From: CAZCGA01 sp964498075
GTDB taxonomy: Bacteria > Desulfobacterota > Binatia > HRBIN30
Reading direction: 5' to 3'
DNA length: 25,592 nt
NCBI GenBank assembly: GCA_964498075.1
Contig: CAZCGA010000099.1
Span: 1-25,592, forward strand
Shown here: positions 1-6,126 of the stretch, one piece after another
How positions within the stretch are numbered: the stretch's first letter is position 1
Layout of the letters: each line of letters starts with the position of its first letter
Notes under the pieces: model-generated
The model's input: only the letters and a program-made list of their open reading frames with translations
The model's database searches: none
What the model was told of the DNA's origin: nothing
Translations under genes and position numbers: made by a program

Positions 1-2
1 CG

Positions 3-326
3 GATCCGAGCAACGGCATCGGCGCGGCGGCCGCGACGGGCGGCCTCCTCGGTGCCGGAGCGGCCGCCGGCGGGGCAGCCGGGGGCCCAGGTGGCCCAGG
101 CGGCCCATCAGGTCTAGCAGCGCCGGACAGTCGCCGCGATCCTCGTGCTCCCGACCCCACCGATGACGTGGGCGATCAGACCCCGCGGCCGACGCTGCCG
201 CCACGGACGCCTTATCCGATGCACCTCCGGTTCTCGGATCTATTGGAGGAATGGTGCGGGCACATTCTCGGTCTCGATCCGAACAACCCAGACGGACGGG
301 GCTCCGCGCCGGCGTCCAAAGCGTGA
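3..326 (+). CDS. 3' end of a Gly/Ala/Pro-rich protein (5' end outside window)
   Basis: Frame 3 is open from the window edge to a TGA at 324-326, giving the last 107 residues of a protein. The visible part begins with a Gly/Ala-rich stretch, continues through GGPGGPGGP-type repeats and an acidic/Pro linker, and ends in a short ordered-looking tail containing LRFSDLLEEWCGHILGLDP. I do not recognise a family. The Gly/Ala stretch could be a glycine-zipper membrane segment or a flexible linker; this is inference. Its stop lies 13 bp before the ATG of the next gene, so the two are probably co-transcribed. Confidence 0.5.
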   Translation, partial: DPSNGIGAAAATGGLLGAGAAAGGAAGGPGGPGGPSGLAAPDSRRDPRAPDPTDDVGDQTPRPTLPPRTPYPMHLRFSDLLEEWCGHILGLDPNNPDGRGSAPASKA

Positions 327-339
327 GGGGGACGACGCG

Positions 340-1074
340 ATGAATACGCCATCGACGGCCGGGCCGGGTAGCCGCTCGCTGCCGAGCCTGCTGCTCCACG
401 GCGGCCTCGTCCTCGCGGCAGCCGTGTTCCTGTGGCAGATCCCCTACTTCGCACGTGGCAGTGGAGAGGCCCTCCTGCTCAACCTCTGGTATCACTTCTA
501 TGTCCTCGCGTGGCTGCTCGTGATCACGGCGATTGGCAGGACCCTCCCGCTTCGGGTCCTGGCCACGGCGTTCTTCGTCGGTTTATTCGTGTCGATCACC
601 GCAGCGCTCGGCATCGGGTACCCCCTTGGGGACATCCTCGGCAAGACGAACAGGCTCTTCGATTCGGTCCTCGTGCCGATCCTCGAAGAATCCGTGAAGG
701 GTCTGCCGATCCTGCTGTTCTTCTGGTTCGTGGCTCGGCGGGGCTCGTGGCAGCCGTCCATGACGGACGGGCTGCTGCTGGGCTTTCTCATCGGAGCTGG
801 TTTCGCGGTGTACGAGGACGCCTTGTACCGCCGCACCTTCGGAAGCGGGTTCGGCGTCTCCGATCTGACGTTCATCCTCCCAACGGTGGACAACTATCGC
901 CTGATCGGCGGGGGGCGCCAGTTCGGCTTCTATCACGCCCAGTGGACCGCCCTGCTGGGGCTCTCGATCGGCGCGGCCTTCTTCTTCCGGCGTCGATTCC
1001 GCCTGTCGTGGCTCATTCCGGTAGCGGCCTTCGGCGTCGTCGTTCTGGATCACGCGCGCGTTGGGGCTGATTGA
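340..1074 (+). CDS. PrsW-like intramembrane metalloprotease, C-terminally short
   Basis: The 244-aa multi-pass membrane protein carries the PrsW/CAAX-like protease motifs: EESVK (E116, E117, K120), GFAVYED (E159, D160) and FYHAQWTALLG (H199). These would bind a metal inside the membrane. About six hydrophobic segments are visible. Family members cleave membrane substrates such as anti-sigma factors; the substrate here is unknown. The ATG at 340 is chosen because the upstream in-frame sequence overlaps the previous gene and GAGGGGG precedes it. The protein ends abruptly at LDHARVGAD, exactly where the last family motif (an H-containing helix plus C-terminal tail) should continue. The gene is therefore probably truncated by a rearrangement near 1060 and may be inactive. 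Confidence 0.7.
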   Translation: MNTPSTAGPGSRSLPSLLLHGGLVLAAAVFLWQIPYFARGSGEALLLNLWYHFYVLAWLLVITAIGRTLPLRVLATAFFVGLFVSITAALGIGYPLGDILGKTNRLFDSVLVPILEESVKGLPILLFFWFVARRGSWQPSMTDGLLLGFLIGAGFAVYEDALYRRTFGSGFGVSDLTFILPTVDNYRLIGGGRQFGFYHAQWTALLGLSIGAAFFFRRRFRLSWLIPVAAFGVVVLDHARVGAD

Positions 1075-1648
1075 ACGGTTCGAACGCGCCGAAGGCACCC
1101 TCAAGGCTGCGCTCGACCGAGCTCGCGAGCAACTCAATGCGGCACAACAGCGGTCGCAGGAATTGAGCGCATCGTCACGCCCGCGGCGGGGCACGAAAGA
1201 CGCGACCGCTGCCGCGGATGCTGCTGGCGAGGCTGCGAAGACCGTCGAGCACTGGCGCTCAGAGGTCGCTGCGCTCAGCCGCTGCCGCGATGCAACGCCG
1301 GCTGACCTGGTTGCTACCGCGCGCGCCGGCATCTCGAGGGTCATGGTGCTGATGCTCAACCGGCAGGGTCGGGATATCGCCGCCGGAATCGAGAACCTGC
1401 TCCAGCAGAGTCGACACTATGTTGCGGTTGCGCTGCAGCGCGTGGAGGAGCATGCCCGCTTGTGCGCGACGGCTGAGACCGTAGCAGACGGCCCCATCCT
1501 GCGGGCGCTCCGCTTCAAGATCCCTGTGGCCTGGCTGGCGATCCAGGCGGCCGGGCTGCCAGAGCTGATTGATGTGCCGCGCGAGCCCGCTCACGGCAAA
1601 GCGCGCAAGCCTGGTGCCTCGCTCTGGGGGAGGGCGGCGCGTGCGTAG
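1061..1648 (+). CDS. Hypothetical coiled-coil protein, possibly 5'-truncated
   Basis: This 195-aa frame opens with TTG inside the last codons of the protease gene and lacks a clear ribosome binding site. The first in-frame stop upstream is at 1022-1024, so TTG 1061 is the only plausible distal start. Residues 5-85 are Ala/Glu/Arg-rich and heptad-like (ERFERAEGTLKAALDRAREQ), which predicts a coiled coil. The middle, around LLQQSRHYVAVALQRVEEH, is also helical. The C-terminal 30 residues are basic and low in complexity. I recognise no family. The start lies right where the protease loses its C-terminus, so the ORF is probably the surviving part of a longer gene joined there by deletion. Expression is uncertain. 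Confidence 0.35.
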   Translation: MGLIERFERAEGTLKAALDRAREQLNAAQQRSQELSASSRPRRGTKDATAAADAAGEAAKTVEHWRSEVAALSRCRDATPADLVATARAGISRVMVLMLNRQGRDIAAGIENLLQQSRHYVAVALQRVEEHARLCATAETVADGPILRALRFKIPVAWLAIQAAGLPELIDVPREPAHGKARKPGASLWGRAARA

Positions 1649-1723
1649 TGCGGCACCAGCACCCCGGCCGGGAAGATCACGGGGCCCAGGGGTGGTGACG
1701 GCCGTCGAAGCTGAGGCAGTGTG

Positions 1724-1921
1724 ATGCGCATCGCGTGGCTGAGCGCTCATCCGAGCGTCCCGACCGGTTATGGAAACCAGGCGATCCTCGCAGGCTTCGG
1801 GGCAGGAGGGCTACAGGGGCGAGATCGGGCCGCGCACGGCACGAACAGCCGCCACGAACGCTTTGTCGCTTACCTCAATCGCGAAGGAGTACGGGCTATA
1901 TGCTGCGGTCGAGCTCAATGA
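1724..1921 (+). pseudogene. N-terminal fragment of a GT4-type glycosyltransferase
   Basis: The frame starts MRIAWLSAHPSVPTGYGNQ, the typical first beta strand and donor loop (TGYGNQ) of GT-B fold family 4 glycosyltransferases, which are normally 350-400 aa. Resemblance ends at about codon 25 (near 1800). The remaining codons to the stop at 1921 run antisense to the 3' end of the DUF1566 gene and look like noise. The start may be GTG 1721 or ATG 1724. I read this as a gene decapitated by a recombination that placed the DUF1566 gene end against it. The assignment rests on one short motif. Confidence 0.45.
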
Positions 1922-3220
1922 GTACGTCGTGGCAGACCAGTAACCCGCAGAGGTAGAGGTGCAGCTGCACGTCGCGACGGTGCAACCGCTCGCGCACCCT
2001 TGCTGAAACGGCGCGCGGAAGGACACCACACGCGGGACGCCGAAATCCGTCACGCTGCGCAGTTCGTTCACGTTCGGGATTCGCCAATCGCTGTAACCCG
2101 CAAATCCTTTCCCACCAAACACCGGGTGCGTTTCCGCGTTGATCATGTCCAACCAGTCCCAGATCGTTTCTTGAAAACCATCGCCGGACCATCGGTACAC
2201 ATTGCCCGCGTCGTGAAGACCGCCGCTCCGGTCCTTCTTCTCCCACATCAGGCGCGTGTTTGCATCGGTGATGGTGCCGTCACCGTTGTCGATGAGCCGT
2301 GAGGCGCTCCCTAGCGTGAGCGCGCCGTCGTCCGGTACGGGAACGGGCTGGCCCGCCGCCCCCTTCCTGGCTGCTGGATAAGACACACTTTGGCCTGTAG
2401 CCGGCAGCGGGCAACCGCTCGATCCGTCCAAATCTACTGGCCCGCGGACCGCGCGAACGGCCAAGCTCGCTGTCTTCGACAATCTCGGGGTGATGTAACC
2501 TGCGCCGAAGCCGAGGGTGTAGCCGCTTCCTTCGTCGCTGGAAGTGCTGGACCAGTGTTCTTGGGGAATCGTGCAGCTACACGCCGGCGACACGCATCGC
2601 CGAACGCAGTTGAGGCGAAAGACTGGGTAGGCGGTGGGGTTTGCTGTCGCGTAGTTCACGAGGCTCCACAGCTCGTTGATGTTTGGAATGCGCCAGTCGG
2701 TACGTCCAGCGAAGCCGGCGCCTCCTTCGGCGTTCACGGCATCCAGCCAGTCCCAAATCGTTTCTTGTGTGCCATCCCCTGACCACACGTACGTGTTTTC
2801 AAGGTCGTGCAGGCTGCCAGAATCGTCCTTCGCCTCCCACATCAAGCCGGTGTTCAGGTCTGTGATTGTGCCGTCTCCATTGTCGAGATAGCGAGCCGGC
2901 AGACCCGCGCGCACCGCACCGTCATCCAGCACCGCGACTGAACCGACCCGCGGCCGGAGGGCCGGGTACGAAGTCACCTGACCCGTAGCGGGAATCTCAC
3001 AGGCCGCAGGGTTAGGCTGCGGTGTCGGGGTGGGGGCGCGACACCCCCCGTGCAGTGCAGAATTGATCACAAGAATGATCTCGTTGATCGCCACTGTCCC
3101 ATCGCCATTCAGGTCACCGGGGCACTGTGCGCTCACGGCGTGTGTTTGAACCGTTGCCAGAACGAGAGCCGCAGCCGTCGTAAGAAGTCGTGCTCGGGCG
3201 AAGTAGTCAAACCTGCGCAT
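1811..3220 (-). CDS. Secreted protein with dockerin-like calcium loop and two DUF1566 domains
   Basis: The 469-aa precursor starts at the ATG at 3218-3220, preceded by GGGAGGT; an upstream in-frame start at 3256 lacks this signal. Residues 1-31 form a signal peptide (Arg-rich start, hydrophobic core, cleavage likely after VSA). Residues 33-60 hold CPGDLNGDGTVAINEI, an EF-hand/dockerin-type calcium loop closed by a second Cys. A Thr/Pro linker follows. Two DUF1566 (Lcl C-terminal-like) domains occupy about 75-265 and 270-469. Each has NGDGTITD, an LMWE segment, WSGDG, ETIWDWLD, a DWRIPN-NEL motif and a final AVRAVRGP. The two copies match closely, so this is an internal duplication. Family members are extracellular or surface proteins, some glycan-binding; the ligand is unknown. 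Several Cys pairs in each domain fit an exported protein. Confidence 0.85.
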   Translation of the reverse strand: MRRFDYFARARLLTTAAALVLATVQTHAVSAQCPGDLNGDGTVAINEIILVINSALHGGCRAPTPTPQPNPAACEIPATGQVTSYPALRPRVGSVAVLDDGAVRAGLPARYLDNGDGTITDLNTGLMWEAKDDSGSLHDLENTYVWSGDGTQETIWDWLDAVNAEGGAGFAGRTDWRIPNINELWSLVNYATANPTAYPVFRLNCVRRCVSPACSCTIPQEHWSSTSSDEGSGYTLGFGAGYITPRLSKTASLAVRAVRGPVDLDGSSGCPLPATGQSVSYPAARKGAAGQPVPVPDDGALTLGSASRLIDNGDGTITDANTRLMWEKKDRSGGLHDAGNVYRWSGDGFQETIWDWLDMINAETHPVFGGKGFAGYSDWRIPNVNELRSVTDFGVPRVVSFRAPFQQGCASGCTVATCSCTSTSAGYWSATTYSLSSTAAYSPYSFAIEVSDKAFVAAVRAVRGPISPL

Positions 3221-3401
3221 GGGAGGACCTCCCGATCCCCCCACGTAGTCCAGCACGAAGCGGCAAACAAGCGCGTGGCCATCTGGGGCAGAGGTTGCGT
3301 GATCAGCGGTTGCATGCCGGGCGATTGACAGCGGCGGCTAGCGAGCACCATGACCCCGCGCACGGAAGTGCTTCGCCCGCAAGTCACAGCACCACCGCGC
3401 A

Positions 3402-4070
3402 TCAGTCGCGGCCGGCTACGGCCTCCTCCACCATCTGGACCGCGGCCTGCTCCCGAGCGCACCAATTGACGAGCGCGTTGATGTCGGATGTCGCCGCATC
3501 ACCGCTGAGTACGTCGAGCACAAACAAGGGCAGATCGAGCTGTTCCGCGAGGGCCCTTGAAGAACTTAGGGCATCGTAGCTCGTGGCGTCTTCGACACTC
3601 GCAACAAAGGCAGCTACCACTTCAACGCCGGCTCGAGCGCGTGCTGATCGAATTGCGGTCTCGCTCTCAGCAGCGGGGTTCGCGCAATGCGCGCCCGGCA
3701 TCGCTTCGCAGTGGATGCTTGCATCATCATCCTCGACGCTGCTGGCAGCAAGCTCGACGAGATCGCGGTTCATGATGTCGTCATCGACGCATTCGAGGAG
3801 CACCAAGAAGGGGACGCGGAGCCGCCTCGACAGCGAACGCAGATGCTGCCGAAGTTCCTGCTTAGCAACCTCGTCACTCGCGATACAACGCAGTGCGATG
3901 CGGATGACGTTGAGCCGGTGGGCTGCCAAGATCTCCCGACTGTGGCGGTCGCATCGCTGGCAGATCCAATGGGGAGAAGGTCTGCGCGGCGTACCATTGG
4001 TGCGGTCACCTCGCGCGCGCGTGCCGCTGCGGACAACGCCAGGGCCGTGGTAGTGTGTGGGGTTAGCCAT
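3402..4070 (-). CDS. Hypothetical 222-aa protein with internal pseudo-repeat
   Basis: The ATG at 4068-4070 is well supported: AAAGGAGG lies 9 nt upstream, and a near-consensus promoter sits about 75 nt further up. No family is recognised. Residues 1-40 are basic and contain CQRC. The rest reads as two similar halves, about 47-118 and 145-215. Each half has a hydrophobic strand, a helix rich in Ser/Leu/Arg, then a hydrophobic strand with acidic end (VPFLVLLECVDDD versus LPLFVLDVLSGDA) and another helix. That suggests an alpha/beta domain duplicated in one chain. It is divergently transcribed from the small gene at 4217 with twin palindromes between them, so the two may be co-regulated. A regulator or effector of the adjacent integrase module is possible but unproven. 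Confidence 0.55.
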   Translation of the reverse strand: MANPTHYHGPGVVRSGTRARGDRTNGTPRRPSPHWICQRCDRHSREILAAHRLNVIRIALRCIASDEVAKQELRQHLRSLSRRLRVPFLVLLECVDDDIMNRDLVELAASSVEDDDASIHCEAMPGAHCANPAAESETAIRSARARAGVEVVAAFVASVEDATSYDALSSSRALAEQLDLPLFVLDVLSGDAATSDINALVNWCAREQAAVQMVEEAVAGRD

Positions 4071-4148
4071 AGCCTCGAACCTCCTTTCGAGTTGTCGTCA
4101 GAGCCGGCGTTGGTGCTCACAGCACCCCCCGGCTCGCCCGTTTCGGTT

Positions 4149-4177
4149 CTTATACTTGCCTGCAAGTACGAAGTCAA
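4149..4177 (-). promoter_or_regulatory. Sigma70-type promoter for the 222-aa gene
   Basis: On the minus strand, TTGACT (4177-4172) and TATAAG (4154-4149) are separated by exactly 17 bp, close to the bacterial housekeeping consensus. The predicted start is near 4142, giving a leader of about 70 nt before the ATG at 4070. The promoter's spacer contains the first palindrome described in the next entry, so a bound repressor would block it. Confidence 0.6.
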
Positions 4178-4193
4178 CACTTGCCTGCAAGTA
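4153..4193. promoter_or_regulatory. Twin palindromic operators between divergent genes
   Basis: Two copies of ACTTGCCTGCAAGT lie at 4154-4167 and 4179-4192, 25 bp start to start. Each is a perfect inverted repeat of ACTTGC/GCAAGT around CT; the first extends to 7-bp arms (TACTTGC/GCAAGTA). Copy 1 sits between the -35 and -10 of the minus-strand promoter. Copy 2 overlaps the likely -35 region of the plus-strand gene. The arrangement fits a dimeric repressor acting on both divergent genes. The candidate binders are the local small DNA-binding proteins at 4217 and 4388. Confidence 0.6.
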
Positions 4194-4210
4194 TCGCCGC
4201 GTGGTACGGT
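4181..4210 (+). promoter_or_regulatory. Candidate promoter giving a leaderless transcript
   Basis: TTGCCT (4181-4186) and TACGGT (4205-4210) are 18 bp apart, and the ATG of the 51-aa gene follows only 6 nt after the -10. Transcription would then begin at or next to the start codon. Both hexamers are imperfect, so this is a weak call, supported mainly by position and by the lack of a ribosome binding site upstream of the ATG. Confidence 0.3.
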
Positions 4211-4216
4211 CGCGCC

Positions 4217-4372
4217 ATGGCGAAGAAGCGAAAGGACCCCTACGCAGTGGCCTTCGCGAGGAAGGGGGCGAAGGCCCGTGCGGAGAAGCTCAGCCCAGAA
4301 CGGCGCAGCGAGATCGCCCGGAAGGCCGTCTTGGCGCGTTGGAAGAAGGCGAAGCAGCACGATGCCGGTTGA
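4217..4372 (+). CDS. Small basic protein of the ARKGAKARAEKLSPERRSE type
   Basis: The 51-aa protein starts at ATG 4217 and is rich in Lys, Arg and Ala. It has two similar helical segments, ARKGAKARAEKL and ARKAVLARWKKAK, joined by SPERRSEI. Short proteins with this signature (RSEIARKA-ARW) are common near plasmids and mobile elements and are thought to bind nucleic acid; I know of no established function. It is followed after 15 bp by the HTH gene at 4388, so the module 4217-5606 reads as one operon. The ATG is almost on the predicted transcription start, and no Shine-Dalgarno sequence precedes it. Confidence 0.6.
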   Translation: MAKKRKDPYAVAFARKGAKARAEKLSPERRSEIARKAVLARWKKAKQHDAG

Positions 4373-4387
4373 GAGGTCCTGGAGAGA

Positions 4388-4813
4388 ATGTCACAACCGA
4401 CTTCCGGAAGCGTGAAGCTGCTGACACCCGCCGACGTTGCCGAGGTGCTCCGCCTCCCCGGACCCGCGAGCGTCACGCGTGGCTGGCTGCGTCAGCATCT
4501 CCCCTGGTTGCAACTCGGCCGCCGACTCGCAATGCACCCCGACGACCTCGCACGGTTCATCGACTCACTACGGGAGGCGCGACGTGACGATCAGCCTGGA
4601 CAGGGACACGGAACTCTACCGTTACCACTTCATGGCAGCGGGCACGCGCTATACGAAACGCGGCTACCCGACACAGCAGAAGGCGCGCGACGCGGAACAC
4701 GAACGACGGCGCGCGGTCGCCGCGGGGCCGGTCCAAGCCTTCGCGACGTGGTCCGTGCTCGTCTCGGCATACCTTGCCGAAAGCGCACGCACCAAAAGCG
4801 CGGACTGGTGTAG
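4388..4813 (+). CDS. Excisionase-like HTH protein overlapping the integrase
   Basis: Residues 1-68 resemble an excisionase/AlpA-like winged helix: KLLTPADVAEVLRL, a recognition-helix region SVTRGWLRQHLPWLQLGRR, then a beta hairpin and PDDLARFIDSL. Such proteins steer the partner integrase towards excision. ATG 4388 is preceded by GGAG. The frame has no stop until 4811-4813, so the last 75 codons run out of frame across the integrase 5' end and are Arg/Gly-rich low-complexity sequence. A normal protein of this kind would end near 4585. Either a frameshift removed the stop, or the long tail is real. Confidence 0.6.
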   Translation: MSQPTSGSVKLLTPADVAEVLRLPGPASVTRGWLRQHLPWLQLGRRLAMHPDDLARFIDSLREARRDDQPGQGHGTLPLPLHGSGHALYETRLPDTAEGARRGTRTTARGRRGAGPSLRDVVRARLGIPCRKRTHQKRGLV

Positions 4814-5606
4814 GCAGCTCGGATGGAAGCTCGCGCGATGGACCGAGGAATGGGAAACACTGTCACCGGAACACATCCGGCCAGCGCACATCGCGCTGAA
4901 GCTGCAGGAGATCGCAGCGGCGGGGAATGGGCCACGCAGCGTGAACGAGTATCGACGCATCCTGCACGCGGTCTTCGGCTATGCCGTGAAGCTCGAAGCG
5001 CTCGCCCGCAACCCGGTGGCGAACATCGACCGGGCCCCGGAGCCCGACGACCCGTTGCCGCCGATATCCACGGAGCACCTCCGTCGGCTGATCCTCGCCG
5101 CGGAAGGACAGCTCAAGCGGCAACTCGTGGTGCAGGCGTCGACCGGCGCCCGCTGGATCGAATTGGCGCGGCTCCGACCGGAAGTGGTGCACCTCGATGC
5201 GGCGCCGCCGTACTGCGAGCTCCGGACGCGCAAGAAGCGCGGTGGTGGCGAACGGGCACGACGCCAGTTCCTTCCACCGCCGGCAGCCGAAGCGCTGCGC
5301 CGCCAGTTGGAGGCGGTACGATCGGAGTGGGTGTTCCCCGGCGCTCGTGGTCAGCAGCAACACGACGCGGCATCGAAGCAGCTTGCACGAGCCTGCACGC
5401 GCGCCGAACTGCCACGCTACGGATTCCACGCGGTGCGGCGGTGGTCAGGATCGACGGCGATGGCGCTGGGTGTCAGCAACAAAGTGGTGGCGCGATTCCT
5501 GGGACACACCCAGACCGCGGCGACGGAACGCTACATGACGGTGGAAGACCCGTTGCTCGTGCGTGTCGCGGAGCATCTGACCGCGACGCTGGCCGGCAAG
5601 CCGTAG
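4584..5606 (+). CDS. Tyrosine recombinase/integrase (first module)
   Basis: The 340-aa protein starts at GTG 4584 with GGGAGG 6 nt before it. The N-terminal region has an AP2-type arm-binding look (YHFMAAGTRYTKRGYPTQQ), followed by a SAM-like core-binding domain (about 55-145) and the catalytic domain. Catalytic residues visible are R190 (TGARWIEL), K217/K218, H282 and R285 (HAVRR), H308 (FLGHTQ) and Y317 (ERYM). It would cut and rejoin an att core through a phosphotyrosine link. It belongs with the small genes just upstream. Its attachment site is not obvious: no tRNA lies close to its 3' end. It is distinct in sequence from the second integrase. Confidence 0.92.
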   Translation: MTISLDRDTELYRYHFMAAGTRYTKRGYPTQQKARDAEHERRRAVAAGPVQAFATWSVLVSAYLAESARTKSADWCRQLGWKLARWTEEWETLSPEHIRPAHIALKLQEIAAAGNGPRSVNEYRRILHAVFGYAVKLEALARNPVANIDRAPEPDDPLPPISTEHLRRLILAAEGQLKRQLVVQASTGARWIELARLRPEVVHLDAAPPYCELRTRKKRGGGERARRQFLPPPAAEALRRQLEAVRSEWVFPGARGQQQHDAASKQLARACTRAELPRYGFHAVRRWSGSTAMALGVSNKVVARFLGHTQTAATERYMTVEDPLLVRVAEHLTATLAGKP

Positions 5607-5752
5607 GACAGTCGAACGCCAGAACGCCGATGGGTCACGCAATGACCCGACGTATGCACTCCGGCGAATCGCAGCGGTTCGTCGTTGAAAGGTACGCTCC
5701 AGCGCTGTTACTAGGGCGCATGTAGCTGTTCCCCCCTGCGGGCACCCGTAGC

Positions 5753-5787
5753 GTGTCTATGCAAACACCTGCAATTATGTCATACTG
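5753..5787 (+). repeat. Shared upstream motif, copy 1
   Basis: GTGTCTATGCA (5753-5763) and CATACTG (5781-5787) recur at 11073-11083 and 11112-11118, both times upstream of a ~70-aa HTH gene. The spacing between the two parts differs by 11 bp, about one helical turn. This may be a binding site for one of the HTH proteins or part of a promoter. Confidence 0.35.
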
Positions 5788-5815
5788 GTAGCGTCAACTT
5801 TCGCACCTACCACAC

Positions 5816-5851
5816 AACGGCGGAGCCTGGGTAACTCCGGGCTCCGCCGTT
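5816..5851 (+). terminator. Strong 12-bp stem-loop
   Basis: AACGGCGGAGCC (5816-5827) pairs perfectly with GGCTCCGCCGTT (5840-5851) across a 12-nt loop, followed by CGTGTTTCT. It could terminate transcripts from the first integrase before the next module. The trailing T run is short, so another role (attachment-site structure) is possible. Confidence 0.5.
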
Positions 5852-5892
5852 CGTGTTTCTGGCGGGTGCCCATTGACGAGAGGGAGATGGCT

Positions 5893-6108
5893 ATGGGTGG
5901 CGCGGTGATTTTTTTCACGACCGGGCATGCGGCACGCGCAGCAGGGCTCAGCGAGAGCCGCATCCGGCAGCTGGTCGATGCTGAGCGCATCCCGGCGGTA
6001 CGGGCGACGGACGGATCTCGGTTGATTCTCTCTTCTGACCTTCAGAAGTTCATCGCAGGGCGCGTTCAGCCGAGGCAGGCGAACCTCCTCTCCAGCGCTG
6101 CTGTGTAG
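5893..6108 (+). CDS. Small HTH (excisionase/MerR-like) DNA-binding protein
   Basis: The 71-aa protein has the helix-turn-helix pattern of excisionase/AlpA-like regulators: FTTGHAARAAGLSESRIRQLVDAERIPAVRATDGSRLILSSDLQKFIAG is the domain, here spoken of in parts: AARAAGLSESRIRQL as HTH, and ERIPAVRATDGSRLI as the wing. ATG 5893 is preferred because GAGAGGGAG lies 6 nt upstream; GTG 5866 and ATG 5887 are in frame but poorly spaced. It ends 18 bp before the tape-measure gene, so it may control that gene or share its transcript. It resembles in size and domain the protein at 11170, but the sequences are clearly different. Confidence 0.7.
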   Translation: MGGAVIFFTTGHAARAAGLSESRIRQLVDAERIPAVRATDGSRLILSSDLQKFIAGRVQPRQANLLSSAAV

Positions 6109-6126
6109 CTCGGGAGTTGCCCGTCG

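Larger units (their letters stand above)
5607..5892. other. Gene-free stretch between the two modules
   Basis: No gene is supported here. It holds a small hairpin GGGTCA/TGACCC (5632-5648), a G/C-rich hairpin CTGCGG/CCGTAG (5736-5751), the GTGTCTATGCA...CATACTG motif shared with 11073-11118, and the strong stem-loop at 5816-5851. One TGGTAGCG (5786-5793) resembles the TGGTAGCA repeats after the second integrase. The left end of the second element probably lies in this stretch, but I cannot fix it to a base. Confidence 0.4.

Noticed and set aside
3687..4415. 242-codon plus-strand frame overlapping the 222-aa gene and the 51-aa gene
   Set aside because: It covers the strong minus-strand promoter, operators and start signals, and has no ribosome binding site or motif of its own.
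5729..5742. TTCCCCCCTGCGGG, 13 of 14 bases like tRNA-Leu 15644-15657 (possible left attachment copy)
   Set aside because: The match is short and C/G-rich, and neither flank continues the tRNA sequence, so it does not qualify as an att duplicate.
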